A stretch of 64,000 nt of DNA from assembly GCF_002797875.1 (NCBI RefSeq), contig NZ_PGFC01000004.1, positions 150,831 through 214,830 of the forward strand. The letters are read 5' to 3'. The notes under the pieces were generated by a model that worked only from the letters and a program-made list of their open reading frames with translations, ran no database searches and was not told the DNA's origin. The DNA is from Pseudoscardovia suis. Its GTDB lineage: Bacteria; Actinomycetota; Actinomycetes; Actinomycetales; Bifidobacteriaceae. Positions 29,556-39,131 of this stretch are shown here, piece by piece; the first letter of the stretch is position 1, and every line of letters begins with the position of its first letter. The translations under genes and the position numbers were made by a program.

Positions 29556-31079
29556 ATGAAACAGGACGAGGCATTGCAGATCATGAACGCCGGTGCATCG
29601 GTGTTTCTCACCGGCGCGCCGGGTGCGGGCAAGACCTATGTGCTCAACAAGTTCGTGAAACACGCCCGCGCGACGGGGCGCACGGTGTCCGTCACAGCAA
29701 CCACGGGCATCGCCGCCACGCACATCGATGGTCAGACCATCCACTCGTGGAGCGGCATTGGCGTGGCGCAGGCACCCAGCGAGGCGCTCATTCGTCGCAT
29801 ACGCTCGTTCCGTCGCAAGGCGTTGCAAGGTGCTGACGTGCTCATCATCGATGAAGTGTCGATGATGCCCGCCTGGCAGTTTGACCTTGTGGATCAAGTG
29901 TGCCGTGCCGTGCGACGCGACCATAACGAGCCGTTCGGCGGGCTGCAAGTGATTGTTTCCGGCGATCTGTTCCAACTGCCGCCCGTCGTGTCTTCACAGC
30001 GCAACCGATTCGTGATGGAACATGATGACGAAGTCATGGAATTTCGCAAGGGGTACTCGGACGCCGGCCTCGATCCGGACGGTTTCATCACCCAGTCCTT
30101 CGCATGGCGCGACTTGGGTGCCGCAGTGTGCTATCTCACCGAGCAGCACAGGCAGGATGTCGGTGATCTGCTGCGCGTGCTCACGCATATCCGTGAGGGG
30201 CGCGTGACGCCTGAAGACAACGATGCATTGCTGTCACGCGTGCGTTCCGCGCCTGCGAATTCGTCCGCAGTGCGGCTGTATCCGACGAATCGACAGGCTG
30301 ACCAGCTCAATGACATGCGCTTGCATCAGCTCACAGGAATGCCGCGCGTCTACACGGCGACCGCTACTGGTTCTCCCACGATCGTGCAGCATCTGAAGCG
30401 TTCGATGCTCGCCCCCGAGCAGCTGGTGCTCAAAGAGGGCGCTGCGGTGATGGCGCTGCGCAACGACACCGAACACCGCTACGTCAATGGGTCGCTCGGC
30501 GTGGTAATCGGTTTTGGCAGCCGCCTCAAGAACCGTGAGACGCAGCCGGACGCCGGGGCGCCGGTCGTGCGTTTCGAAAACGGCAACACGGTCACGATGC
30601 AGCCAGCGGATTGGGAAGTGACCGACAATGATGCGGTGCTCGCATCCGTGTCGCAGATTCCGTTGCGCTGCGCATGGGGCATCACGATCCACAAGTCGCA
30701 GGGCATGACGCTCGACGCCGCCGTCATGGACCTGCGTCGCGCGTTTGCGCCCGGCATGGGATACGTGGCGCTTTCCCGCGTGGAGTCGATGGACGGACTG
30801 TATCTCGAAGGATTGGGACCGCGTGCCTATGACGTGAGCGACGAGGCGATGCGCATTGACTCTGAACTGGCGCAGCGTTCCCAAGAGGCGCTCGAAACGC
30901 TTCACGGCGTGGGCGCCATCGCACTCACCCGTCCCACGCGATCGGCAGGAAGCGCTGACGGCAGCGGAAAGACTCACGGTGGCACAACCGCAAACGGCAA
31001 ATCCGGGGCTGCTGGCAATGGCGGTGCCGACGCTGAGGATGAATTTTCACAAGGTTTTTCACAAGGCACGCTGTTCTGA
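29556..31079 (+). CDS. Pif1/RecD-like superfamily 1 DNA helicase
   Basis: 507 aa from ATG 29556 (GGGAG upstream; an in-frame ATG at 29511 is also possible). Visible: Walker A TGAPGAGKTYVLNKF, motif Ia TATTGIAATHIDGQTIHSW, Walker B VLIIDEVSMMPAWQFD, motif III VSGDLFQLPPV, and C-terminal GITIHKSQGMTLDAAVMDL and YVALSRVES motifs. Probable 5'-3' helicase for replication-fork or recombination intermediates. The last ~60 residues are Gly/Ala/Ser-rich. The ~300 nt before it (29247-29555) is the divergent promoter region with the UPF0340 gene; nothing else is seen there. Confidence 0.9.
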   Translation: MKQDEALQIMNAGASVFLTGAPGAGKTYVLNKFVKHARATGRTVSVTATTGIAATHIDGQTIHSWSGIGVAQAPSEALIRRIRSFRRKALQGADVLIIDEVSMMPAWQFDLVDQVCRAVRRDHNEPFGGLQVIVSGDLFQLPPVVSSQRNRFVMEHDDEVMEFRKGYSDAGLDPDGFITQSFAWRDLGAAVCYLTEQHRQDVGDLLRVLTHIREGRVTPEDNDALLSRVRSAPANSSAVRLYPTNRQADQLNDMRLHQLTGMPRVYTATATGSPTIVQHLKRSMLAPEQLVLKEGAAVMALRNDTEHRYVNGSLGVVIGFGSRLKNRETQPDAGAPVVRFENGNTVTMQPADWEVTDNDAVLASVSQIPLRCAWGITIHKSQGMTLDAAVMDLRRAFAPGMGYVALSRVESMDGLYLEGLGPRAYDVSDEAMRIDSELAQRSQEALETLHGVGAIALTRPTRSAGSADGSGKTHGGTTANGKSGAAGNGGADAEDEFSQGFSQGTLF

Positions 31080-31259
31080 TTAATACCGGTATGTGCGGTA
31101 TCGTGGCAACGACTGACATGCGTCAGAGTACGTCGGCTCATGCCGGCGGCATGCTGGCGCTGTCGTTGGCACGCTCCGGTGGTCTGCGGATGCCCCGGCT
31201 GCCTTTCATCCATTACCCCCATCCGCCACACATACCCGTATCAGGTTCGGGAGGCACTC

Positions 31260-31865
31260 ATGCAGCTTGACGCCGTGGCACCGGTCACCTTTGGGCTTAT
31301 CGCAGTCAATGTCATCGTGTTCGTGATAGAGACGCTTGCCGGCGGCTCCACGAGCCTTCCCGTCGCACTTCGCTTCGGCGCCATGACCGTGCGCGACCTG
31401 CAGCGCGGGCAATGGTGGAGGCTGTTCACGTCGATGTTCGTGCACTTTGGTTTCGTCCATCTCATCTGCAACATGATGTCGTTGTATTACCTGGGCGAGG
31501 TGCTTGAGCAGAGCATGGGGTCGAGCATCATGGGCGGCTCGCAGTTCGTGCTCGTCGTTTACATATGCGCGGGTCTGCTGGGCAACCTCCTGACGTGGGC
31601 GGTGCAGCAGGGGCAGCGGCAATACAATGTCGTGTCGGCAGGAGCGTCCGGCGCCATCTGTGGTCTTCTGGGCGTGTATGTGGCGATGCTCATGGTGCCG
31701 GTGTTGCGTGACTACATGAACGTGCAGGGCATCATCGCTAACGTCGTGCTGTGCTTGGCGCCGGGCATGACGAACAAAAGCATCAACATGTGGGCGCATC
31801 TGGGAGGCCTCATTGCCGGGTTCCTGCTGGGAATGGGGTATTTCACCGTGCTGTTCGGCAGGTGA
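31260..31865 (+). CDS. Rhomboid-family intramembrane serine protease
   Basis: 201 aa from ATG 31260, preceded by GGGAGG; upstream in-frame ATGs lack an RBS. Six hydrophobic segments. Catalytic Ser in SAGASGAICGLLG (GxSG) and His in WAHLGGLIAGFLLG; the RLFTSMFVHFGFVHLICNM loop with paired His is conserved in the family. Cleaves membrane protein substrates, not identifiable here. Confidence 0.92.
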   Translation: MQLDAVAPVTFGLIAVNVIVFVIETLAGGSTSLPVALRFGAMTVRDLQRGQWWRLFTSMFVHFGFVHLICNMMSLYYLGEVLEQSMGSSIMGGSQFVLVVYICAGLLGNLLTWAVQQGQRQYNVVSAGASGAICGLLGVYVAMLMVPVLRDYMNVQGIIANVVLCLAPGMTNKSINMWAHLGGLIAGFLLGMGYFTVLFGR

Positions 31866-32051
31866 GACGGCTGTGCTGCTTGGTGGGGCGGCATCGCCGT
31901 GCTGCTTGGTGGGTGAGGTTGCTGCGTTGCTTGGTGGGTGACATGACTGTTCTCCCGGTGTGCGAACGCCCGGCGCAAGGCTTGGTCCGACGTTCGCCGA
32001 GGCAAGAATCCGCCGGCTATTGTTGTCACGCAACATGAATACTCTGAACGT
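31866..32051. repeat. Short degenerate repeats before proS
   Basis: The phrase GCTGCTTGGTGGG occurs three times with variation (about 31876, 31902 and 31928) in the 186-nt gap between the rhomboid gene and proS. No gene or terminator is seen. Confidence 0.5.
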
Positions 32052-33875
32052 ATGAGCTCAGAAGTAATGAGAATGTCCACCCTCTTTTTGCGCACGCTGC
32101 GCGACAATCCGGCGGATGCCGACGTCGATTCCGCAAAGCTGCTGACGCGCGCCGGATACATCCGCAAGATCGCCCCTGGTCTGTATTCCTGGCTGCCGCT
32201 GGGCCTCAAGGTCCTCAACCGCATTGAGTCGGTGATTCGCGAAGAAATGGCATCCATCGGCGCACAGGAAGTGCACTTCCCCGAAATGGTGCCGCGCGCC
32301 CCGTATGAAGCGACCCACCGTTGGGAGGAATACGGCGAGAACATCTTCCGTTTCAAGGATCGCCACGGCCAGGATTACCTGCTCGCGCCCACCCATGAGG
32401 AAATGTTCACGCTCATGGTCAAGGACATGTATTCGTCCTACAAGGACCTGCCTGTCACGCTCTACCAGATCCAAAACAAGTATCGTGATGAATTCCGCCC
32501 GCGTGCAGGTCTGATTCGTGGCCGTCAGTTCATCATGAAGGACGCCTATTCGTTCACCATCGACAAGGAAGGCCTTGTCAAGTGCTATGACGAGGAACGC
32601 GCCGCATATCGCCGCGTGTTCGACCGTCTTGGCGTCAAGTACGAGATCGTGCATGCGATTTCCGGCCCGATGGGCGGTTCCGAATCCGAGGAATTCCTCG
32701 CGCCGCTCGCCATCGGCGAAGATACGTTTGCTAAGTCCCCGTCCGGCAAGGCATGGAACGTCGAGGCGCTCAGCACCACCACCCCCGATCCTGTGGATTT
32801 TGCGAACACGCCTGCCGCCACTGTGCGTCCGACTCCGGATGCCGAGAAGCTTTCGGGCATGATCAAGACGGCGAATGAAAAGTATCCGCGTGAGGACGGC
32901 CGTTCTTGGCAAGAGAGCGATATTCTCAAGAATTTCGTCATCGCAGTCAAGCACCCCGAGGACGATGACCACAAGGAGCCGTGGCGCGAGATTGTGGCGA
33001 TTGGTGTGCCCGGCGACCGCCAGGTCGACATGAAGCGACTTGAGGCGAACTTCGCTCCCTGCGAGATTGAAGAAGCGACCGACGAGGACCTGAAGAAGCA
33101 TCCCGAGCTGGTGCCTGGCTACATCGGCCCGATGGTGCTTGGTCCGCAGGCTCGCCGCGAGGGTTCCGGCATCGCCGAGCCCGTCAAGTACCTGCTTGAC
33201 GCGCATATCGCGCGTGGCAGCGCATGGTTCACCGGTGCCGACAAGGACGGCGAGGACTATTACGACCTCGTGTGGGGCCGCGACTTCGAAGCCGATGGCA
33301 TTGTTGAGGCCGTGCAGGTGCGCGACGGCGACATGAGCCCTGATGGCTCTGGCCCGCTGAGCTTCGAACGCGGTGTGGAGATCGGTCAGGTGTTCCAGCT
33401 GGGACTCAAGTATTCCAACGCGCTGGGTCTCAATGTGCTCGACCAGAACGGCAAGTCCGTGCCTGTGTGGATGGGCTGCTACGGCATTGGCGTTTCCCGC
33501 GTGATGGCGTGCATCGCCGAGTTCCACCACGACGAGCGTGGCTTGGCATGGCCGGTCGTTGTGGCGCCCGCTCAGGTGCACGTGGTCGCCACTGGCAAGG
33601 ATCCCAAGGCGTTCGACGCCGCCGACAAGCTGGTGGACGAGCTGCACGACGCTGGCATCGATGTGCTGTATGACGACCGCACCGGCAAGGTGAGCCCCGG
33701 CGTCAAGTTCAAGGATGCTGAGCTCATCGGTGTGCCGCTTGTTGTTGTGGTTGGTCGCGATACCGTGAACAACGGCACGATCGAGATTCGTGACCGTGAC
33801 GGTTCCAACGACGAGGCGGTGCCTGTCGAGCAGGCTGCGGCGCGCATCCGTGAGCGCGTGGCTGCGCTCAAGTAG
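32052..33875 (+). CDS. proS: Prolyl-tRNA synthetase (bacterial type)
   Basis: 607 aa class II synthetase charging tRNA-Pro. Visible: N-terminal LTRAGYIRKIAPGLYSWLPLG (motif 1), RPRAGLIRGRQFIMKDAYSF (motif 2), a YbaK-type editing insertion between about 235 and 390 and motif 3 GCYGIGVSRVMACIAE, then an anticodon-binding domain. The long insertion with its editing function marks the bacterial (ProS) rather than archaeal-type enzyme. Start at ATG 32052; an ATG ten bases earlier is out of frame. Confidence 0.96.
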   Translation: MSSEVMRMSTLFLRTLRDNPADADVDSAKLLTRAGYIRKIAPGLYSWLPLGLKVLNRIESVIREEMASIGAQEVHFPEMVPRAPYEATHRWEEYGENIFRFKDRHGQDYLLAPTHEEMFTLMVKDMYSSYKDLPVTLYQIQNKYRDEFRPRAGLIRGRQFIMKDAYSFTIDKEGLVKCYDEERAAYRRVFDRLGVKYEIVHAISGPMGGSESEEFLAPLAIGEDTFAKSPSGKAWNVEALSTTTPDPVDFANTPAATVRPTPDAEKLSGMIKTANEKYPREDGRSWQESDILKNFVIAVKHPEDDDHKEPWREIVAIGVPGDRQVDMKRLEANFAPCEIEEATDEDLKKHPELVPGYIGPMVLGPQARREGSGIAEPVKYLLDAHIARGSAWFTGADKDGEDYYDLVWGRDFEADGIVEAVQVRDGDMSPDGSGPLSFERGVEIGQVFQLGLKYSNALGLNVLDQNGKSVPVWMGCYGIGVSRVMACIAEFHHDERGLAWPVVVAPAQVHVVATGKDPKAFDAADKLVDELHDAGIDVLYDDRTGKVSPGVKFKDAELIGVPLVVVVGRDTVNNGTIEIRDRDGSNDEAVPVEQAAARIRERVAALK

Positions 33876-33969
33876 GCGCCGCGCGCGACGGCCGCGGTGA
33901 CGGCTGTCGGCGGTGCGTGCGGTGGCCGGTGCGCGGTGCACGCGTGATCCGCACCGCCTGTGACGTGGA

Positions 33970-34440
33970 GGAGTCGCCGAAGACGGAGGTTAGGATCCTG
34001 TTTTGAGGGTCTGTAACTTCCGTCTTCGGCGACTTTTTGATTTGTCGCCGATGGTGGAGGTTTGGCCCCCATTTTTGGTGTGCGTAACCTCCGTATTCGG
34101 CGAGTGGTTTATTGGGTCGCCGATGACGGAGGCTTGGGGTCTGTTTTGGAGAGTTGTAACCTCCGTCTTCGGCGAATCCTGGATTTGTCGCCGATGGTGG
34201 AGGTTTGGCCCCCATTTTTGGTGTGTGTAACCTCCGTCTTCGGCGAGTTGTGGATAGGGTCGCCGAAGATGGAGGTTAGGGGTTCATTTTGGAGGTCTGT
34301 AACTTCCGTCTTCGGCGAATCCTGGATTTGTCGCCGATGGTGGAGGTTTGGGCGGGGTGGGTGAACCGTCTAACTTCCGTTTTCGGCGGTTGGTGGATGG
34401 GGTCGCCGATGGTGGAGGTTAGACGGTTCATTTGATGCGC
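33970..34440. repeat. Hairpin repeat array 3 (six and a half units, ~72 nt period)
   Basis: Each unit begins TCGCCGA(A/T)G(A/G)(C/T)GGAGG and ends CC(T)CCGTCTTCGGCGA, so its two ends form a long stem (TCGCCGAAGACGGAGGTTA against TAAC(T/C)TCCGTCTTCGGCGA is perfect over ~19 bp) around a ~20-nt loop. Units start near 33973, 34042, 34112, 34188, 34259, 34332 and a half unit at 34401. The array fills the gap between proS and the single-strand binding protein gene; no gene is supported in it. Different sequence from arrays 1 and 2 but similar period to array 1. Confidence 0.9.
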
Positions 34441-34742
34441 GGTGGCGTGCCTGAATCCTGAATGTAGTCTGAAAGAATCCAAAAAATGAGGGAAGTTGTC
34501 CACAGGGGTGATTCGCACAAGGGAAGACGGTCCACATTGGTCAAATAACCGTCGGTGTTTGGATAAAATGCGCGATAGTGGTGTCACCTTCCGCGGCAGG
34601 TTGGTGTGGTGATTCGCATCGCGTTCCCTGGCCGCACTGGTGCTGGCGCGGGAGGTGCTCCGCACCGACAGGCGTTGCGGAGTCTTGGGTTGGTGGCAAT
34701 TCCGGCTCGCGTCAGGCGGTCGGATGGAATGAAAGGAATGCC

Positions 34743-35216
34743 ATGGTCCAGCAGTCTACAGTGACGGTGACCGGATATGTGGGTGCCGATCCCAAGATGC
34801 TTGGGGAAGGCGAGGGCAAGGTGCCTTGCTGTGTGTTTCGTGTGGCAAGCACGCGCCGGTATTTTAACCGCAAGGATGGCAGGTGGGAGGATCTTCCCAC
34901 CACGTGGATGCAGGTGCGCACTTACCGTAGTCTGGCGCTCAACATCAAGGATTCCATCTCGCGCGGAGATCCTGTGATTGTTAATGGTCAGTTGACTTCC
35001 GACAGTTGGAAGGACTCTCAAGGCAATACGCGGACGGCGCTGTCCATAGAGGCACAGTCTGTCGGGCATGATTTGAGCCGTGGGGTGGCACGATTCCAGC
35101 GTATGGCGCCATCCGACCGTGAGGATGGGAGTGCCATTCGTCGCACGGATGCCCCTCATGATGCACAGCAGCAGAATCCTGAATTTGAAGATGAGGACCA
35201 GGAGGCTCAGTTCTGA
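34743..35216 (+). CDS. Single-stranded DNA-binding protein (OB fold)
   Basis: 157 aa from ATG 34743 with GAAAGG upstream. N-terminal ~115 residues are an SSB OB fold: TVTVTGYVGADPKML, VPCCVFRVASTRRYFNRKDGRW, TWMQVRTYRSLALN, DPVIVNGQLTSDSW. The C-terminal tail is acidic (EFEDEDQEAQF) but lacks the classical DDDIPF ending. It is therefore a secondary SSB paralogue rather than the main replication protein. Stands alone. Confidence 0.88.
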   Translation: MVQQSTVTVTGYVGADPKMLGEGEGKVPCCVFRVASTRRYFNRKDGRWEDLPTTWMQVRTYRSLALNIKDSISRGDPVIVNGQLTSDSWKDSQGNTRTALSIEAQSVGHDLSRGVARFQRMAPSDREDGSAIRRTDAPHDAQQQNPEFEDEDQEAQF

Positions 35217-35733
35217 AGATAGGGAAGCGTGATTGACAAAGCCCGTTGCAGCTGGTCATGTGAGTGCAGATGGTTAGTGAATGTAGACGGTTAGCGAGTG
35301 CAGGCGGCTAGTGAGGTAAGTCTGTACCAAGGCCTCCGGTTGCCTACTGGCCGGTGCGTTGCAGGACGGGTGTTGCAGGATGGGTATAACTCGGCGGGTG
35401 TTGCAGGCAGGTGTAGCTGGACAGGCGCGGCTCATCTAGTGTGTTGATCAGCGGGTGTCGCCGGCGGATGTTGCCGGCGGGTATCGCTTGGCAGGTTGCC
35501 TGCCGGGTGTCACTCGGTAGGTGTTGCCGGCTGGGCGTTGCCAGGTGGATGCCGCTCGGTAGCACCCGACCGACGGGTGAACGCTGGTTCGCCGTATGGC
35601 TGGGTCGTCCCACGGGACTATCGCGCAGCCATACGGTTGATGATTACTGGTTGCATGTTCAATCGACAGTCAACCAATCAGACGGCCGCGCGTAAGTCCC
35701 CGTGGGTGGGCGTTGCCTGCGCGTTGCTTGGCG
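35217..35733. other. Intergenic stretch with degenerate repeats and one hairpin
   Basis: No gene is seen in 517 nt. The stretch is made of short variants of GGCGGGTGTTGC and, at 35592-35636, holds a perfect 11-bp inverted repeat CCGTATGGCTG / CAGCCATACGG with a 23-nt loop. It has no T-run, so it is a weak terminator candidate for the convergent genes at best. Confidence 0.5.
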
Positions 35734-37959
35734 TTACCAGATGCGCACGCGTTCGCTGGGATCCAGCCACATTGCATCGCTTGGCTGCACGCCGAAGGCA
35801 TCGTAGAAGAGATCGACATTGCGCACGATTCCGTTGACGCGGAATTCCGCGGGCGAATGCGGATCTATCTGCAGGAATTGCTCGGCGAGCTCGTTGCGCG
35901 TCTTGCTGCGCCAGATTTGCGCGTAGCTGAGGAAGAAACGCTGCACGCCGGTGAATCCGTCCATCACCGGGGCGTGTTGCAGGGCCTCGCGCACGGCGGC
36001 ATCGCTGCCATCCGTGGCACCCAGCGACAATGCATAAGCCTTGAGCGCGATGTTCACGCCGCCCAAATCGCCGATGTTTTCGCCAATCGTCAAGGCTCCA
36101 TTGACATGCGGCGCTTGGGCTGGCTTGCCAGCGGCCTCGTATTTCTCCACCAGTTGCAAGGGGGTGAAGGCATTGAACTGTTCGATGAGCGCGTGCGTGC
36201 GCTGTTCGAAGTTGGCGCGATCCTGCTGCGTCCACCAATCATGCAGCCTACCGTCGCCGTCATACTTGCTGCCTTGGTCATCGAAGCCATGGCCGATTTC
36301 ATGGCCGATCACTGCACCAATGCCGCCATAATTGGCCGCGTCCTCTGCCTGCGGGTCAAAGAACGGCGGTTGCAGGATGGCGGCGGGGAACACAATGACG
36401 TTGAGAGTGGGCTCGTAGTAGGCGTTCACCGTCTGCGGCGTCATCAGCCATTCGTCCCTGTCCACCGGCTTGCCGGCCTTGCCCAGCTCATAGCCGTTTT
36501 CATAACGGTTTGCGGCACGCATGATATCGATCAGGCCGTCGCCTTCGTGGATGCTCAAGGCAGTGTAATCGCGCCAATGGTCGGTGTAGCCGATCTTGGC
36601 TTCGAACTTGCCGAGTTTCTCAAGCGCCTTGGCCTTCGTTTCCTCTCCCAGCCAGTCGCTGGCGCTGATGGAGGCACGGTAGGCGGCGATGAGGTTGCCC
36701 ACGAGCTTCTCCATGCGCTCCTTCGACGCGGCGGGGAAGTGTCGTCGCACGTATTCACGGCCCACGTCTTCGCCGCATACGCCGTCGACAAGGCTCACGG
36801 CGCGACGCCAACGTTTGCGCTGCTCGGTGGTGCCGTGCAGCGTGCGGCCGTAGAAGTCGAAATGCGCTTGGTCGAAGGCGGCGTTGAGGTAGGTCGACCA
36901 TCCGATGAGCTCATGCACGCGTGCCCACAGCTTGAGGTCGTCAAGCGATGCGGACTTCCAGAATGCCGCGATGCCGGTGATGAAGCTAGGCTGGTGCACG
37001 ATCGTGTGAGACAGAACGTCATGCAGGTTCACTGGCAGCGTGCGGGCTGTTTCGGAAGCGTCATAGGCGGACTGCCATGCATCAACCCATTCGGCGAAAT
37101 CGAATCCGTCAAGCGCCTGGACGAGCTGGTCCCAGTCGTAGGGGTTGTATGTCTTGTCTTCGTCGCGTGATGAGACGTTGTCCCAGTGGTTCTTTGCGAT
37201 GCGCGTTTCCACGTCAAGGAAGCGCCGCGCGTCGTCAAGCGCCTGCGATGGGCTGGGTGAATAACCCGCCAGATGCAGCAGTTGCGAAACCATCGTCACA
37301 TAGGCTTCGCGCACTGCGTGGAAGCGTTCTTCGCGATAGTAGCCTTCGTCGGGCAGGCCGAGTCCGCCTTGGAACAAGTGCGCCACATTCGTGCCTGCGT
37401 TGCCCGGGTCGGAATACACCGCCATGCCGATGAGACCAGGGCCGCCGCTGACCGACAGCATGCCGAGCGTAGCGTGAAGAGCAGCCTTGTCGGGTGCGTC
37501 ATCAATGGCCTTGAGATCTGCAAGGATTGGCTTGATGCCCGCCTCTTCCAAGGCGTCCGTGTCAAGGAACGCGTTGTAGACGGTGCGTGACAGCGAGCAG
37601 GGCGCGTCGTCGTCTTCCAAAATCTCGCGCAAATGCAGTTCGGCATCCTCGCTGAGTTTGTTGAACGAACCGTAGCGGGCGTGATCGGCGGGCAATGCGT
37701 AGGAATCGATCCACGGACCGTTGACGTACCGGTAGAAGTCGGATGCCGGTTTGATAACGGACGAGAAGGCCGATGCATCAATGCCGGACGTCATGTCGGA
37801 TGTTGGCTGTGCAGATGCTGACTGGGCGGACGTCGACTGAGTGAACGTCGACTGAGTGAACGTCGACTGGGCGGACGTCGACTGGGCGGACGCCTGCGGC
37901 ATCGCGTTGTGAGAAGCTGCGGAATCCGTAGAAGAAGGAGTAAGTGGGGTAGTGTTCAT
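35734..37959 (-). CDS. pepO: M13-family zinc endopeptidase (PepO/neprilysin-like)
   Basis: 741 aa. Zinc-binding GAVIGHEIGHGFDDQG (HExxH) with the downstream third ligand in GENIGDLGG, and the substrate-binding NAYYEPTLNVIVFPAAILQPPFFD. The ~680-residue body matches M13 oligopeptidases; no signal peptide or anchor, so probably a cytoplasmic oligopeptidase. The first ~55 residues are a Gln/Ser/Thr/Ala-rich tail with 15-nt tandem repeats (QSTFT/QSTSA). Start at complement 37957-37959 with GGAGA close upstream; a start at the downstream MTSGIDASAF would omit the repeats. Confidence 0.93.
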   Translation of the reverse strand: MNTTPLTPSSTDSAASHNAMPQASAQSTSAQSTFTQSTFTQSTSAQSASAQPTSDMTSGIDASAFSSVIKPASDFYRYVNGPWIDSYALPADHARYGSFNKLSEDAELHLREILEDDDAPCSLSRTVYNAFLDTDALEEAGIKPILADLKAIDDAPDKAALHATLGMLSVSGGPGLIGMAVYSDPGNAGTNVAHLFQGGLGLPDEGYYREERFHAVREAYVTMVSQLLHLAGYSPSPSQALDDARRFLDVETRIAKNHWDNVSSRDEDKTYNPYDWDQLVQALDGFDFAEWVDAWQSAYDASETARTLPVNLHDVLSHTIVHQPSFITGIAAFWKSASLDDLKLWARVHELIGWSTYLNAAFDQAHFDFYGRTLHGTTEQRKRWRRAVSLVDGVCGEDVGREYVRRHFPAASKERMEKLVGNLIAAYRASISASDWLGEETKAKALEKLGKFEAKIGYTDHWRDYTALSIHEGDGLIDIMRAANRYENGYELGKAGKPVDRDEWLMTPQTVNAYYEPTLNVIVFPAAILQPPFFDPQAEDAANYGGIGAVIGHEIGHGFDDQGSKYDGDGRLHDWWTQQDRANFEQRTHALIEQFNAFTPLQLVEKYEAAGKPAQAPHVNGALTIGENIGDLGGVNIALKAYALSLGATDGSDAAVREALQHAPVMDGFTGVQRFFLSYAQIWRSKTRNELAEQFLQIDPHSPAEFRVNGIVRNVDLFYDAFGVQPSDAMWLDPSERVRIW
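37811..37900 (-). repeat. 15-nt tandem repeat in the 5' end of pepO
   Basis: The unit ACTGAGTGAACGTCG (variants ACTGGGCGGACGTCG) is repeated about five times head to tail and adds five residues (Q-S-T-x-x) per copy. The length is a multiple of three, so copy changes preserve frame. Confidence 0.85.
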
Positions 37960-38105
37960 GTCTCCAGCCTAGCCTGTGCTCGATGAATTCGCCCAGCGCA
38001 TGATGAGGAGAAGGGATGAATGGCGGATGAAGAGAGCGTGAAGGTGTCATTCTTGGTGCAGACACGCTGCGGCACAGAAAACAAACAGTACAATGAAACG
38101 CTGCG

Positions 38106-38300
38106 GCGCGGTGGAACACAGTAGCGCGGTGGAACACAGCAGCGCGGTGGAACACAGTAAAATCGCGGTCGTGGCAAAATCCCAGGTACAGGGAATCCTA
38201 GGTACAGGGAATCCGCTTGGTCTTGTCGCATGCGTGGTTCCACTCGTTGAGGGAATCCCCGGTGCAAGGAGTCCGCAGTGCAAGGGAATCTTGTGTCTGG
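38106..38300. repeat. Short tandem repeats upstream of mntP
   Basis: Three copies of an 18-nt unit GCGCGGTGGAACACAGTA (38106-38159), then two copies of a ~16-nt unit AGGTACAGGGAATCC (about 38187-38218) with further decayed relatives to 38300. They lie in the ~425-nt gap between pepO and mntP. No yybP-ykoY manganese riboswitch consensus was recognised. Confidence 0.8.
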
Positions 38301-38384
38301 GAATTCTCGCGTGAGAATCCTAGCGTGGAATGCACGTGTGGAATGACAGAGCAGAAAAGAAGATAAGGAACAACGGGAGAACGC

Positions 38385-39029
38385 ATGGCTGGTATTCTTG
38401 ATCCCTTCGTATGGCTGTTGGCGGTGTCAGTGTCTATGGACACGTTCGCGCTGTCGCTGTCACTGGGCTTGCGCGCCGGTGTGGTGCCCGCCCGCGGCTA
38501 TGTACGCACCATTGTGTCGTTCGCTGGCATCCAGACGCTGTTCCTGTGGTTGGGCGCACTCATCGGCGGCGTGGCATCAAAGTTCGTGACCGGCACGTCG
38601 TGGATCGTCTGCCTGCTGCTTGTGGCAATCGGCGGTTGGATGATCCACGAGGCGCTCGAGGATGAGGATGACGAAGAGGTTGAGGAAGACCTCGACGCGG
38701 AAGAAAAGGAACTGGAGCGTGAAGACGAGGCTCAATCCAAGCCGGAGACCGAAACGGCATTGCGTCTGCGTTCTGCATTCGCCTGGAAGCTGCTGCTGAC
38801 GCTTGGCGTCGCTGAAAGCATCGATGCCATTGGCGTGGGTGCGAGCTTGGGCCTTTCCAACGCGCCGTTGGCGACAAACGTTGGCGTGGTGTTTTTCATG
38901 ACGGCGCTCGCATGTGTGTTGGGACTGTCGTTGGGCGGCACCTTGGGCGAACGCTGGAAGAAAGGCGCTGGCATCGCCGGAGGCATCATCCTCATCGCTT
39001 TGGGAATCAAACAGGTCGTGCTGGGCTGA
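38385..39029 (+). CDS. mntP: MntP-type manganese efflux pump (DUF204)
   Basis: 214 aa, six hydrophobic segments. The duplicated family motif is visible: SVSMDTFALSLSLG in the first half and AESIDAIGVGASLGLS in the second, with the buried Asp residues of the Mn2+ path. A ~50-residue acidic cytoplasmic loop (EDEDDEEVEEDLDAEEK) separates the halves and is longer than in E. coli MntP. GGGAG upstream of the start. Confidence 0.92.
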   Translation: MAGILDPFVWLLAVSVSMDTFALSLSLGLRAGVVPARGYVRTIVSFAGIQTLFLWLGALIGGVASKFVTGTSWIVCLLLVAIGGWMIHEALEDEDDEEVEEDLDAEEKELEREDEAQSKPETETALRLRSAFAWKLLLTLGVAESIDAIGVGASLGLSNAPLATNVGVVFFMTALACVLGLSLGGTLGERWKKGAGIAGGIILIALGIKQVVLG

Positions 39030-39131
39030 AACGTTCTCAAGCCAAAAACCCTCTTCGACTCACGGTCGCGGTATTGTAGTTTTCATATTGAGTGCGCGGA
39101 TGTTTACGCGCGTGGAAGGAAGTACCACACA

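Noticed and set aside
31091..31270. 59-codon ORF starting MCGIV before the rhomboid gene
   Set aside because: It lacks an RBS and overlaps the well-supported rhomboid start; the resemblance to a glutamine amidotransferase N-terminus covers only five residues.
38160..38384. Manganese riboswitch (yybP-ykoY) upstream of mntP
   Set aside because: Searched by eye for the conserved core; only short tandem repeats were found.
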